DNA from: Chryseobacterium nepalense
Lineage (GTDB): Bacteria > Bacteroidota > Bacteroidia > Flavobacteriales > Weeksellaceae
Assembly (NCBI RefSeq): GCF_023195755.1
Contig: NZ_CP096203.1
Coordinates: forward strand, 1,178,001 to 1,242,000
Reading direction: 5' to 3'
Length of the DNA stretch: 64,000 bases
Shown here piece by piece: positions 37,057 through 45,666 of this stretch. The translations under genes and the position numbers were made by a program. The notes under the pieces were generated by a model that did not search any database, had not been told where the DNA came from, and was given only the letters and a program-made list of their open reading frames with translations. Numbering within the stretch: the first letter of the stretch is position 1; the number at the start of each line of letters is the position of its first letter.

Positions 37057-38403
37057 GTGAGTAAAATACTGGTCATCGACGATGAAGAGAAAATAAGAAC
37101 ACTTTTATCTAAAATTTTAAGTCTTGAAGGATATGAAGTTTTCCAGGCTTCAGATCTCAAAAATGCGATGAAAAGACTGGAGTTTAGCGATATAGACGTT
37201 GCAGTATGCGATGTAAAGCTTCCGGACGGCAGCGGAGTGGATTTTGTGAAAAAAATAAAAGAAAAATATCCCTCGCTGGAAATTATTCTCTTAACTGCTT
37301 ACGGCAATATTCAGGATGGTGTTCAGGCGATTAAAAACGGAGCTTTTGATTATATTACAAAGGGCGACGACAATAATAAGATTATCCCACTGGTCTACAA
37401 GGCGCTGGAAAAAGTTTCTCTCAATAAAAGAATTTCCCAGCTCGAAAAACAGTTGGGTAACAAACATTCATTTGAATCGATTATAGGACATTCCAGAAAA
37501 ATAAAATCTGCGATAGAATCTGCGAAAAAAGTAGCGACCACTGATGCAACAGTACTGCTTACCGGTGAAACGGGAACCGGAAAAGAAGTTTTTGCCAACG
37601 CTATTCATAATGCAAGCAACCGTACAAAGTATAATTTTATTGCCGTAAACTGCTCTGCCTTCACTAAAGAACTATTGGAGAATGAACTCTTCGGACATAA
37701 AGCGGGAGCCTTCACCGGAGCCGTAAAAGATTCGAAAGGAATTTTTGAAGAGGCCGATAAAGGAACCGTTTTCCTGGATGAGATCGGCGAAATGCCAATG
37801 GATCTTCAGGCTAAATTATTACGTGTTCTGGAATCCGGAGAGTTTTTAAAAGTAGGAGACAGTAAAACTACTAAGATAGACGTAAGAATTATTGCAGCGA
37901 CCAATAGAAACCTCGAAAAAGAAATAGAAAACGGAAATTTCCGGGAAGACCTTTTTTACCGCATTAACATTTTTACCGTACAATTACCGCCTCTTCGGGA
38001 AAGAGTGAGTGATATCGAAGAGCTTACTTATAACTTTCTGAAGAACTTTTCTCTAAAAACCGGCAAAAAAATATCCGGCTTTTCAAAAGAGTACGGAGAA
38101 GCTCTAAAAAAACATCCCTGGAAAGGAAACATCCGTGAGCTACGGAATGTCATTGAAAGAAGCACTATTCTTACCGATGGAGAGGAGCTTCAGGTAGAAT
38201 CGCTCCCTCAGGATTTTCAATATGATCAGGAAATCAATATAAAAGGTAAAATCCTTTCGGCTTTTGAGCTGGCAGGTGCCGAAAAAATTCATATCCAAAA
38301 AGTCCTGAACTATGCCAATGGAAACAAAACCAAAACGGCAGAACTTTTAGGCATCGCGCTTACAACATTATACAGGAAAATAGAAGAATATCAGATTAAG
38401 TAG
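37057..38403 (+). CDS. NtrC-type sigma-54 response regulator of the kdp locus
   Basis: A 448-aa regulator with three parts. The receiver (1-120) has phospho-acceptor Asp52 (AVCDVKLPDGSG) with DD at 8-9 and Lys in ITKGDD. The AAA+ sigma-54 activator domain has GETGTGKE, the GAFTGA loop (about 217) and the DEIGEMP Walker B. The Fis-type HTH is at the C-terminus (NKTKTAELLGIALTTLYRKI). The start is a GTG. Classical Kdp systems use the OmpR-type KdpE, so this is a different regulator class. It precedes kdpFABC and presumably activates a sigma-54 promoter in response to the kinase at 46892. Confidence 0.93.
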   Translation: MSKILVIDDEEKIRTLLSKILSLEGYEVFQASDLKNAMKRLEFSDIDVAVCDVKLPDGSGVDFVKKIKEKYPSLEIILLTAYGNIQDGVQAIKNGAFDYITKGDDNNKIIPLVYKALEKVSLNKRISQLEKQLGNKHSFESIIGHSRKIKSAIESAKKVATTDATVLLTGETGTGKEVFANAIHNASNRTKYNFIAVNCSAFTKELLENELFGHKAGAFTGAVKDSKGIFEEADKGTVFLDEIGEMPMDLQAKLLRVLESGEFLKVGDSKTTKIDVRIIAATNRNLEKEIENGNFREDLFYRINIFTVQLPPLRERVSDIEELTYNFLKNFSLKTGKKISGFSKEYGEALKKHPWKGNIRELRNVIERSTILTDGEELQVESLPQDFQYDQEINIKGKILSAFELAGAEKIHIQKVLNYANGNKTKTAELLGIALTTLYRKIEEYQIK

Positions 38404-38536
38404 AGAGAGAGAGGTAAGAGGTGAGAAGTAAGAAGTAAGAAGTAAAGTGAAATGGAAAACGTAATAAATATTGCAGCGAATTTCACCCTCTCACCTGTCA
38501 CTTCTCACTTTTTACTTTCAATTACCAGTTCTCACT
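38402..38536. repeat. kdp hairpin repeat 1
   Basis: A GA-rich arm (38402-38449, AAGTAAG/AGGTGAG heptamer-like units) and a complementary CT-rich arm (38482-38536) are separated by about 30 bases. It starts at the stop codon of the response-regulator gene. Confidence 0.85.
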
Positions 38537-38565
38537 CAAATAAATCCTTTCATAATAACAGCATC

Positions 38566-38588
38566 AACCCTTTCATTTTGAAAGGGTT
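38566..38588 (+). terminator. Terminator of the response-regulator gene
   Basis: AACCCTTTC / GAAAGGGTT stem (38566-38574 / 38580-38588) with a 5-base loop and a following T run. It separates the regulator transcript from the kdp structural genes. Confidence 0.85.
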
Positions 38589-38659
38589 TTTTGTTGTTTA
38601 AAGTCTATATTAAATTTTAATATAATGAAATTCAGAATTTTATATCAAAAATTCTCAGC

Positions 38660-38674
38660 TGGACCAGCATTTGA
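38660..38674 (+). promoter_or_regulatory. Possible sigma-54 promoter of kdpFABC
   Basis: TGGACCAGCATTTGA resembles TGGCAC-N5-TTGC with correct GG-to-TTG spacing, but has A in place of the last C. It is 33 bases upstream of the first mini-ORF and downstream of the terminator. The adjacent regulator is a sigma-54 activator, which makes the site sensible. Weak on sequence alone. Confidence 0.4.
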
Positions 38675-38706
38675 AAAATAGTATGGCATAACAATAATCG
38701 TTCGCT

Positions 38707-38820
38707 ATGCAAAAATGGAAAATCAGGATGTACAGGAAAACAAAGACCTGGCATTTATTAGCAATCTTCTATGGCCTTTTGGTCTGCTTCGCAATTACAT
38801 ACAGAATTTTTAATCAATAA
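38707..38820 (+). CDS. 37-aa membrane mini-protein upstream of kdpF
   Basis: Starts MQKWKIRMYRKTKTWHLLAI and ends TYRIFNQ. A strongly basic N-terminus precedes one membrane helix, so it fits an inner-membrane protein with cytoplasmic N-terminus. It lies 3 bases before the next mini-ORF. Not recognised; the composition and tight packing support expression. Confidence 0.55.
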   Translation: MQKWKIRMYRKTKTWHLLAIFYGLLVCFAITYRIFNQ

Positions 38821-38823
38821 AAC

Positions 38824-38904
38824 ATGACACTTTTATTAACCATCTCGGGTATTGTACTTTTTGTACTTTTTTTTCTAACCGTAAAATATTTTGAAAAAAT
38901 ATGA
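38824..38904 (+). CDS. 26-aa membrane mini-protein overlapping kdpF
   Basis: Nearly all of it is one hydrophobic helix (MTLLLTISGIVLF..., ending KYFEKI). Its TGA overlaps the kdpF ATG (ATGA). Not recognised. Confidence 0.5.
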   Translation: MTLLLTISGIVLFVLFFLTVKYFEKI

Positions 38905-38978
38905 CAGCATTATTCATCATCGCCATCGCCGTATTTGTTTACATAGGCTACGTGCTGATAAAACCGGAAAAATTTTAA
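38901..38978 (+). CDS. kdpF: KdpF, small subunit of the potassium ATPase
   Basis: A 25-aa single-helix peptide ending GYVLIKPEKF, the usual KdpF tail. KdpF stabilises the KdpFABC complex at the KdpA subunit. It lies about 100 bases upstream of kdpA, with hairpin repeat 2 between. Confidence 0.8.
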   Translation: MTALFIIAIAVFVYIGYVLIKPEKF

Positions 38979-38984
38979 AACCGG

Positions 38985-39062
38985 TAAAAAGTGAAACGTG
39001 AAAAGTAAGACGTCCTTCTGATGTTCTTTATTATAGCTAATCACCACTTACCTCTTATTTAC
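38985..39062. repeat. kdp hairpin repeat 2
   Basis: GTAAAAAGTGAAACGTGAAA-type arm (38985-39010) and CT-rich arm (39040-39062) in the kdpF-kdpA gap. The match between arms is weaker than in other copies. Confidence 0.6.
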
Positions 39063-39082
39063 AACATCTAACTATCTAAAAA

Positions 39083-40780
39083 ATGAATACAGAAATTGCA
39101 GGAATTTTTCTTATGTATGCTCTCGTGGTTTTGTTTGCAATTCCGCTGGGAAGATATATGGGAAAGATCTTTACCAAAGAAAAAACCTGGCTGGATAAAA
39201 TTTTCAATCCTATTGACCAATTATTTTACAAAATTTCCGGTGTAAATCCTGAAAAGGAAATGAACTGGAAACAACACCTTTCTGCTTTACTCACCATCAA
39301 TATCGTTTGGTTTCTCATTTCCATGTTTGTGCTCACCAATATGGAGTGGTTACCGCTCAATCCGGACTATAACCCTTCAATGAGTGGAGATTTGGCATTC
39401 AATACAGCAGTGAGCTTCGTTACCAATACCAACCTTCAGCATTACTCGGGGGAATCCGGATTATCTTATTTAGGACAATTAACCTTAATGCTTTGGCAGT
39501 TTATCTCTGCAGCCTGCGGTATTGCTATTGCTGCCGTTGTTTTCCTTGCAATGAAAGAAAGAACTACAGATAAATTAGGGAACTTCTATTATTTATTCAT
39601 CAGAACCTGTACAAGAGTTTTATTTCCAATTGCTGTAATGGTAGCTTCTTTATTGGCTTTCAGCGGAACTCCGATGACTTTTGAAGGGAAAGACACCATC
39701 ACCACTTTACAGGGAGATCAAGTGGAAGTAAGCCGCGGCCCGGTAGCCGGATTTGTAGCCATCAAACAGCTGGGCACCAATGGAGGCGGATTTTTCGGTC
39801 CAAATTCTGCACATCCACTGGAAAATCCAAGTTATTTTACCAATATTGTAGAAACAGTATCGATAATGCTTATTCCGATTGCGATGGTATTCGCGATGGG
39901 TTATGTTTTAAAAAGAAAAAAACTGGCATGGACAATTTTCGGAGTGATGACTGTTGGATTCCTGTTGTTATTAACCCCAACGGTAATTAATGAAGTTAAT
40001 GGAAACCCTGCTATTGAAAAAATGGGAATCACTCAGAATTTAGGAAGTATGGAAGGAAAAGAAGTTCGCTTCGGACCTGCTGCTTCAGCATACTGGGCCA
40101 TTAACACCACCGTAACCAGTAATGGTTCTGTGAATGCGATGCATGATTCTCTGACTCCGCTTTCAGGAATGAATACCATGCTCGGAATGATGGTTAATGC
40201 CTTTTACGGAGGTGTGGGTGTAGGTTTTCTCAACTTTTACATCTTCATCATTCTTGCTGTTTTCATCAGTGGACTGATGGTAGGAAGGACCCCCGAATTT
40301 TTAGGCAAGAAAATCGAGGCCAGAGAAATGAAAATTGCAATGATTATTGCACTTCTCCACCCGTTGCTGATTCTTGCAGGAACTGCAATTGCAAGTTATA
40401 TGGTGGCCCACAATCCCGCTGAATACGGCAAATGGCTAAATAATCCGGGCTTTCACGGCTTCAGTGAAATGCTGTACGAGTTTACCTCATCAAGTGCCAA
40501 TAACGGAAGCGGCTTTGAAGGACTGGCAGACAACAATCCATTCTGGAATATCGCCTGCGGAATTGTAATGTTAATGGCGAGATATTTACCCATTATAGGT
40601 CCGGTAGCTATTGCAGGAAGCCTTGCTGCCAAAAAATATATTCCGGAAAGTGCAGGAACCTTAAAAACAGACACTGCGACATTCGGTTTAATGGTATTTG
40701 CAGTAATTGCTATCGTGGCAGCCCTGTCATTCTTCCCGGCTTTGGCTTTAGGACCTATCGCTGAGTATTTTAGTATGTGA
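39083..40780 (+). CDS. kdpA: Potassium-transporting ATPase subunit A
   Basis: A 565-aa potassium channel-like subunit with about ten membrane segments. The four selectivity-filter-type motifs can be found as NTNLQHYSGE, GTNGGGFFGPNSAHP, TTVTSNGSVNAMHD and SSANNGSGFEG. It binds and translocates K+ in the KdpFABC complex. Length is close to E. coli KdpA. The stop codon falls at the very start of hairpin repeat 3. Confidence 0.96.
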   Translation: MNTEIAGIFLMYALVVLFAIPLGRYMGKIFTKEKTWLDKIFNPIDQLFYKISGVNPEKEMNWKQHLSALLTINIVWFLISMFVLTNMEWLPLNPDYNPSMSGDLAFNTAVSFVTNTNLQHYSGESGLSYLGQLTLMLWQFISAACGIAIAAVVFLAMKERTTDKLGNFYYLFIRTCTRVLFPIAVMVASLLAFSGTPMTFEGKDTITTLQGDQVEVSRGPVAGFVAIKQLGTNGGGFFGPNSAHPLENPSYFTNIVETVSIMLIPIAMVFAMGYVLKRKKLAWTIFGVMTVGFLLLLTPTVINEVNGNPAIEKMGITQNLGSMEGKEVRFGPAASAYWAINTTVTSNGSVNAMHDSLTPLSGMNTMLGMMVNAFYGGVGVGFLNFYIFIILAVFISGLMVGRTPEFLGKKIEAREMKIAMIIALLHPLLILAGTAIASYMVAHNPAEYGKWLNNPGFHGFSEMLYEFTSSSANNGSGFEGLADNNPFWNIACGIVMLMARYLPIIGPVAIAGSLAAKKYIPESAGTLKTDTATFGLMVFAVIAIVAALSFFPALALGPIAEYFSM

Positions 40781-40912
40781 GAAGTGAGAAATTAAAAGTA
40801 AGAAGCTAGCTGTTAAAGGTAATGCAACTCGTGCAAGACATCCCAATCCCTCTTACGTCTTACATCTCACATCACCTCTCATTTTTTACTTTTACATCTT
40901 ACTATTACCCTA
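40776..40912. repeat. kdp hairpin repeat 3 (right flank of kdpA)
   Basis: GA-rich arm 40776-40808 (GTGAGAAGTGAGAAATTAAA) includes the kdpA stop. The CT-rich arm (40849-40912) runs into the end of the antisense four-helix-bundle gene, whose last two codons it encodes. Confidence 0.85.
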
Positions 40913-41269
40913 CTCACTAAGCAATTTTCGCTTCAAACCATAAGTAAGTTTACCAATGGTTTCGAGTTTATGATTTAGCAAATTAAAATCTTCATCAGAT
41001 AAAAATTCTAACTCTACTGAAATGATAAACAAGGTATCAAGTTCTGCAATAGAACCAATAGCAATATCAAGAAATCTTACAAATTCTTTCTTACTCGTTC
41101 TTGCAGCACCTTCAGCAATATTTAGAGAAATTGATAATGCAGCTCTTCGCATCTGCGAAGTAATGCCAAAAAGTTCTTCTTTAGGAAAAGATCTGGTAAT
41201 CAGATATAAATCTTTTATTAACCAAATGCTGTCGCTCCAGGCTTTTAAGTTTCTATGAGGTTTCATCAA
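40910..41269 (-). CDS. Four-helix-bundle protein (S23/IVP family), antisense inside the kdp operon
   Basis: A 119-aa helical protein of the family first seen in intervening sequences of 23S rRNA genes: NLKAWSDSIWLIKDLYLITR, FGITSQMRRAALSISLNIAEG and SKKEFVRFLDIAIGSIAELD are its signatures. Relatives include Avd, the accessory protein of diversity-generating retroelements. It lies on the opposite strand between kdpA and kdpB, with a hairpin repeat on each side, so it looks inserted. No reverse transcriptase or template repeat is nearby. Its role is unknown. Confidence 0.88.
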   Translation of the reverse strand: MMKPHRNLKAWSDSIWLIKDLYLITRSFPKEELFGITSQMRRAALSISLNIAEGAARTSKKEFVRFLDIAIGSIAELDTLFIISVELEFLSDEDFNLLNHKLETIGKLTYGLKRKLLSE

Positions 41270-41307
41270 AAATGTTTTTTAAATAATAAATATATGTACA
41301 AATTCTG

Positions 41308-41392
41308 GAAGTTAATTAAAAGTAAAAAATTAGAAGTTCTAACAGTCAACTTTTTACATTTTACATCTTACTTCTCACATTTTACTTCTAAA
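41308..41392. repeat. kdp hairpin repeat 4 (left flank of kdpB)
   Basis: AAGTTAATTAAAAGTAAAAA-type arm (41308-41340) and CT-rich arm (41346-41392) upstream of kdpB and next to the start of the four-helix-bundle gene. Confidence 0.8.
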
Positions 41393-41402
41393 AAATAAAA
41401 AA

Positions 41403-43490
41403 ATGAAAGGAAATAACAATTTGTTTCAGGCAGAATTAGTTAATGAAGCGCTGAAACAATCATTTATAAAATTACACCCTTCAAAAATGTTCCGAAATCC
41501 GGTAATGTTTATGGTGTACATCGGGACTTTGGTTATGACCGGAGTATGTATCTGGATTGCCATGGGTGAACAAAGCCAGGGAGGCCTGGTTTATAATATC
41601 ATTGTAACACTCATATTATTTATCACGCTTCTTTTCGCCAACTTTGCGGAAGCTATTGCCGAAGCAAGAGGTAAAGCACAGGCAGATTCTTTGAGAAAAA
41701 CGAGAGAGGAAACGCCAGCCAAAAAGGTGAAAAATGAGATGTTAAGTGTGAAAAGTCTCTTCGCTCTGGAACCTTCTGACTTCTTACTAACAACTTCTAA
41801 CTTATTGAAAAAAGGAGACATATTTGTTTGCGAAACCGGAGATATCATTCCATCTGACGGTGAAATCATTGAAGGATTGGCAACAATTGACGAAAGTGCC
41901 ATCACCGGAGAATCTGCACCGGTAATCCGTGAAGCCGGCGGTGATAAAAGCAGTGTAACGGGAGGTACAAAAGTTCTTTCTGATAAAATAAAAGTGAAAG
42001 TAACAACGGAACCCGGCGAAAGCTTTCTTGATAAAATGATTGCCCTGGTAGAAGGTGCTTCCAGACAGAAAACACCAAATGAAATTGCTTTAACTATTTT
42101 GTTGGCAGGATTTACCTTGGTGTTCATCATCGTTACGGTTACTTTAAAACCATTCGGTGATTATGCCAATACACCGATCACTATTGCTGCATTTATCTCT
42201 TTATTTGTATGTCTTATTCCTACTACCATCGGAGGATTGTTATCAGCTATCGGTATTGCGGGGATGGACAGAGCTTTGAGAGCCAATGTGATTACTAAAA
42301 GTGGTAAAGCAGTAGAAACTGCGGGAGACATCGATGTTTTATTACTCGATAAAACCGGAACGATTACTATTGGAAACAGGAAAGCCACCCATTTCTATCC
42401 TGCGGATGGAATTAGTGAAAATACATTGATTAAAGCTGCGGTCTTAAGTTCAATGGCTGATGAAACACCCGAAGGAAAATCCATCATAGAACTTAGTGAA
42501 AAGTTAGATGTAAAAGGTATTGTGAAGGGAGAACTGGCACTTCTTACTTCTCACTTCTCACCTGTATACATCAATTTCACAGCAGAAACAAGAAGTTCCG
42601 GTATTGATTATGAGAATACACGAATCAGAAAAGGCGCAACTGATGCAATTAAAAATATTGTTACAAATTCGGGCAATATATTTCCGGCAGAAGTTGAACA
42701 GAAAGTCAGGGAAATCTCTCAAAACGGCGGAACGCCGCTCGTGGTTTCAGAAAATGAAAGAGCACTTGGGGTTATAGAACTTCAGGACATCATCAAGCCG
42801 GGAATCAAAGAGCGTTTTGACCGTCTGAGAAAAATGGGTATTAAAACGGTGATGGTAACCGGGGATAATCCTTTAACCGCAAAATTCATTGCTGAAAAAG
42901 CGGGTGTTGATGATTTTATTGCAGAAGCAAAACCTGAAGATAAAATGAATTACATCAAAAAAGAACAGGCAGAAGGAAGGCTGGTCGCCATGATGGGTGA
43001 CGGAACCAATGACGCGCCGGCTCTTGCTCAGGCCGATGTGGGTGTAGCAATGAACAGCGGAACCCAGGCTGCAAAAGAGGCCGGAAACATGGTGGATCTT
43101 GATAACGACCCAACAAAACTGATTGAAGTTGTGGAAATCGGAAAACAGTTATTGATGACCCGTGGAACGCTTACAACCTTCAGTATTGCAAATGACGTAG
43201 CCAAATATTTTGCGATCGTTCCCGCTTTGTTTATTGCTTCAATTCCGGCTTTGCAAGGTCTTAACATTATGGGACTCCATTCACCTGAATCCGCGATTCT
43301 TTCAGCTGTAATTTTCAATGCAATTGTAATCCCGATGCTGATTCCGCTAGCTTTGAAAGGAGTGGCTTACAAACCCATCGGTGCAAGCGCATTGTTAAGA
43401 AGAAACCTTTTGATCTATGGTTTAGGAGGTGTTTTAATTCCATTCATCGGAATCAAAATTATAGATTTAATCGTATCAGTTTTTATTTAA
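41403..43490 (+). CDS. kdpB: Potassium-transporting P-type ATPase subunit B, with two repeat-derived inserts
   Basis: A 695-aa P-type ATPase that hydrolyses ATP to drive K+ uptake. The phosphorylated Asp316 is in DKTGTIT. TGES is in the A-domain loop, KGA in the N-domain, and [17 protein letters not shown] is the hinge. It is about 13 residues longer than E. coli KdpB (682). The extra sequence lies at residues about 107-136 and 373-387, where the DNA is GA-rich then CT-rich like the intergenic hairpins. Catalytic motifs are untouched, so activity is expected. Confidence 0.95.
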   Translation: MKGNNNLFQAELVNEALKQSFIKLHPSKMFRNPVMFMVYIGTLVMTGVCIWIAMGEQSQGGLVYNIIVTLILFITLLFANFAEAIAEARGKAQADSLRKTREETPAKKVKNEMLSVKSLFALEPSDFLLTTSNLLKKGDIFVCETGDIIPSDGEIIEGLATIDESAITGESAPVIREAGGDKSSVTGGTKVLSDKIKVKVTTEPGESFLDKMIALVEGASRQKTPNEIALTILLAGFTLVFIIVTVTLKPFGDYANTPITIAAFISLFVCLIPTTIGGLLSAIGIAGMDRALRANVITKSGKAVETAGDIDVLLLDKTGTITIGNRKATHFYPADGISENTLIKAAVLSSMADETPEGKSIIELSEKLDVKGIVKGELALLTSHFSPVYINFTAETRSSGIDYENTRIRKGATDAIKNIVTNSGNIFPAEVEQKVREISQNGGTPLVVSENERALGVIELQDIIKPGIKERFDRLRKMGIKTVMVTGDNPLTAKFIAEKAGVDDFIAEAKPEDKMNYIKKEQAEGRLVAMMGDGTNDAPALAQADVGVAMNSGTQAAKEAGNMVDLDNDPTKLIEVVEIGKQLLMTRGTLTTFSIANDVAKYFAIVPALFIASIPALQGLNIMGLHSPESAILSAVIFNAIVIPMLIPLALKGVAYKPIGASALLRRNLLIYGLGGVLIPFIGIKIIDLIVSVFI
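41727..41808. repeat. kdp hairpin repeat 5, inside kdpB
   Basis: AAGGTGAAAAATGAGATG-type arm and CTTCTGACTTCTTACTAAC-type arm (41772-41808) fall in frame between the N-terminal TPAKKV segment and KKGDIFVCE of the A-domain. Same layout as the intergenic copies. Confidence 0.75.
42521..42562. repeat. kdp hairpin repeat 6, inside kdpB
   Basis: GTGAAGGGAGAA then CTTCTTACTTCTCACTTCTC, a compact copy in the N-domain of kdpB. It is in frame. Confidence 0.7.
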
Positions 43491-43592
43491 AAAGTAAGAA
43501 GTAAGAAGTAAGAAGTAAGAAGTGAAAAGTAAGAGGTCAAATTTGTTTATAGAACTTTAGCCTTTGTTTTACCTATGCTTCTTACTCTCAAT
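43490..43592. repeat. kdp hairpin repeat 7
   Basis: Six or more consecutive AAGTAAG-type heptamers (43491-43540) and a CT-rich partner (43571-43592) right after the kdpB stop. Confidence 0.85.
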
Positions 43593-43616
43593 CGTATCCA
43601 TATTTAATAACATTAT

Positions 43617-43690
43617 TGTGAGAAGTGAAAAGTCAGATTTGTTTACGTTTTAACAGTTACTTCTTACCTCTAACTTCTTACCTCTCACTA
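43617..43690. repeat. kdp hairpin repeat 8
   Basis: GTGAGAAGTGAAAAGTCAGA arm and TTACTTCTTACCTCTAACTT arm, a second hairpin in the kdpB-kdpC gap. Confidence 0.8.
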
Positions 43691-43712
43691 TTAAAACCAA
43701 ACATTCAAAACT

Positions 43713-44327
43713 ATGAAACAAAATATATTACCAGCCATCAGATTAACATTATTCTGTGCTGTGTTTTTTTCAGGAATTTATACCTTTTTAATCTACGGAA
43801 TAGCTCAGGCAGCTCCGAATAACGGAAAAGGAGAAATCATTTTAAGTGAAAAATCAAATGTTAAAAGCAAGCAGTCCGGAAAAGCTTCTAACATCTCACC
43901 AAAAACTTCTTACTATTACGCCAATATAGGACAGAAATTCGATAAGGATGAATATTTCTGGTCCAGACCTTCCGCGGTAGATTATAACGCTGCAGGAGCG
44001 GGAGGAAGTAATAAAGGACCTTCTAACCCCGATTATCTTAAAGAAGTTGAAGGAAGAATTGATAATTTTCTGAAACACAACCCAACGGTTAAACGGTCTG
44101 AAATTTCTTCGGATATCGTTACACCAAGCGGTGCAGGTCTGGACCCGAACATTTCTGTACAGGCTGCCAGAGTTCAGACCCAAAGAATTGCCGACATCAG
44201 AAAAATCGACATCAATACGGTAAACACACTTATTGAAAAAAATATCGAGCCTCCTTTCCTTGGAATATTCGGAACTGAAAAAATCAATGTTTTAAAACTC
44301 AATATCGCATTAGACGGTTTGAAGTAA
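43713..44327 (+). CDS. kdpC: Potassium-transporting ATPase subunit C, with a repeat-derived insert
   Basis: A 204-aa subunit with one N-terminal membrane helix (residues 8-32) and a periplasmic domain. Typical motifs are YFWSRPSAVDYNAAG, GGSNKGPSNPDYL and SDIVTPSGAGLDPNIS. It is somewhat longer than E. coli KdpC (190). Residues about 45-68 (SEKSNVKSKQSGKASNISPK) coincide with a GA-arm/CT-arm copy of the local repeat. Confidence 0.94.
   Translation: MKQNILPAIRLTLFCAVFFSGIYTFLIYGIAQAAPNNGKGEIILSEKSNVKSKQSGKASNISPKTSYYYANIGQKFDKDEYFWSRPSAVDYNAAGAGGSNKGPSNPDYLKEVEGRIDNFLKHNPTVKRSEISSDIVTPSGAGLDPNISVQAARVQTQRIADIRKIDINTVNTLIEKNIEPPFLGIFGTEKINVLKLNIALDGLK
43848..43915. repeat. kdp hairpin repeat 9, inside kdpC
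   Basis: AGTGAAAAATCAAATGTTAA arm and CTTCTAACATCTCACC...CTTCTTAC arm lie in frame within the start of the periplasmic domain. The centre holds a small GTCCGGA palindrome-like core. Confidence 0.7.
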
Positions 44328-44422
44328 TAAGTAAAAATAGTGAAAGGTAAGAAGTGAGAAGTATTTGAAAGCTTTTCATTGATTACTATCTTTTTACTTT
44401 TCACATTTTACTTCTAACCTCT
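44325..44422. repeat. kdp hairpin repeat 10
   Basis: GTAATAAGTAAAAATAGTGA arm begins within the kdpC stop, and the CT-rich arm ends about 17 bases before the porin ATG. Confidence 0.8.
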
Positions 44423-44438
44423 TTTAATAAAATTTAAA

Positions 44439-45524
44439 ATGAAAAGAAAATTATCATTACTTGCATTTGTAATGCTTGGTGCAGTTTCTACACTGCAAGC
44501 TCAGGAAGAAACTAAAAATCCTTTAAAAATCTCCGGTTATGCAGAAGTATATTACCAGTATGATTTCAATAATCCTGAGAACAATACAAGACCCGGATTC
44601 GTGTATAGTCACAACAGGAACAATGAGGTAAACCTTAATTTAGGATTTGTAAAAGCCAATTATGAAACTGAAAAGTTCAGAGCCAATATTGCTTTAGGCG
44701 CAGGAACTTATATGAATGCCAATTACGCAGCAGAACCCGGCGTTTTAAAAAATATTTATGAAGCGAACATAGGGGTAAAAATATCAAAAAACAAAAACCT
44801 ATGGATTGATGCGGGTGTAATGCCATCACACATTGGTTTTGAAAGTGCGGTCAGCAAAGACTGCTTTACTTTGACAAGAAGTATTTTGGCAGATAACTCG
44901 CCTTATTTTGAAAGCGGTGCAAAAATCTCTTACACCAGTGACAGCGGAAAATGGTTTTTGAGCGGACTGGTTCTGAACGGATGGCAGAGGATCCAGCGTG
45001 TAGACGGAAATTCCACGGTTGCCTTCGGACATCAAATAACTTTTAAACCTAATGAAAAGATTACTTTAAACAGCAGCTCTTTCATAGGCAATGATAAACC
45101 TGACAGCATCAGACAAATGAGATATTTCCACAATCTTTACGGAAGTTTCCAGATCAGTCAAAAGTTTGCCTTTATCGCAGGTTTTGATATCGGTGCAGAA
45201 CAGAAAGCTAAAGGAAGTGAGCAGTACAATGTTTGGTACTCTCCTGTCCTGATTGCCAAATATGCTCCAACACAAAAACTAAGCTTTGCTGTAAGAGGCG
45301 AATATTACAGCGACGAAAAAGGCGTTATCATTGCAACGGGAACAGAAAACGGATTCAAAACTTTCGGATATTCTTTCAATGCAGATTACTGGATTCTCCC
45401 TAATCTTGTCTGGAGAACAGAACTTAAGAATTTAAGCAGTAAAGATGACATCTTTTTGAACCGAGACAACATTCTGAAATCAAACAGCCCATCTGTAGCA
45501 ACCTCATTGGCGGTAAGCTTTTAA
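44439..45524 (+). CDS. BBP2-type outer-membrane porin in the kdp operon
   Basis: A 361-aa outer-membrane protein with a signal peptide (cleavage after STLQA). The alternating beta-strand pattern and the ISGYAEVYYQYDFNNPENN start fit the putative beta-barrel porin-2 (OmpL-like) family. It ends in hydrophobic VAVSF-like residues (SLAVSF), the C-terminal Phe typical of barrel proteins. Placement inside kdp suggests it lets K+ into the periplasm (inference). Confidence 0.87.
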   Translation: MKRKLSLLAFVMLGAVSTLQAQEETKNPLKISGYAEVYYQYDFNNPENNTRPGFVYSHNRNNEVNLNLGFVKANYETEKFRANIALGAGTYMNANYAAEPGVLKNIYEANIGVKISKNKNLWIDAGVMPSHIGFESAVSKDCFTLTRSILADNSPYFESGAKISYTSDSGKWFLSGLVLNGWQRIQRVDGNSTVAFGHQITFKPNEKITLNSSSFIGNDKPDSIRQMRYFHNLYGSFQISQKFAFIAGFDIGAEQKAKGSEQYNVWYSPVLIAKYAPTQKLSFAVRGEYYSDEKGVIIATGTENGFKTFGYSFNADYWILPNLVWRTELKNLSSKDDIFLNRDNILKSNSPSVATSLAVSF

Positions 45525-45620
45525 TGAAAAGTGAGAAGTAAGAAGTGAAAGGTAAAAGGTGAAAAAAATTACTAATTATTTCTTCTCACTTCTTACTTCT
45601 TACTTCTCACTTCTTACTCA
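45524..45620. repeat. kdp hairpin repeat 11
   Basis: GAAAAGTGAGAAGTAAGAAG arm and CTTCTCACTTCTTACTTCTT arm form a near-perfect long stem with a loop of about 20 bases after the porin stop. Confidence 0.9.
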
Positions 45621-45642
45621 CTTTTCACAACTCTTAAATCAT

Positions 45643-45650
45643 TACATTTG
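45643..45650 (+). promoter_or_regulatory. Candidate -7 box of the KdpD gene
   Basis: TACATTTG matches TAnnTTTG and ends 16 bases before the ATG, so the sensor genes may have their own promoter behind repeat 11. Confidence 0.45.
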
Positions 45651-45666
45651 ACACACATAATCCGTT

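Larger units (their letters stand above)
38404..38706. other. Intergenic region between the response regulator and the kdpF group
   Basis: Holds hairpin repeat 1, a terminator at 38566-38588 and a candidate sigma-54 promoter at 38660-38674. No further structure was seen. Confidence 0.6.

Noticed and set aside
40910..41269. Four-helix-bundle gene as Avd of a diversity-generating retroelement
   Set aside because: No reverse transcriptase, template repeat or adenine-variable target region is seen nearby, and kdpA and kdpB are not typical targets.
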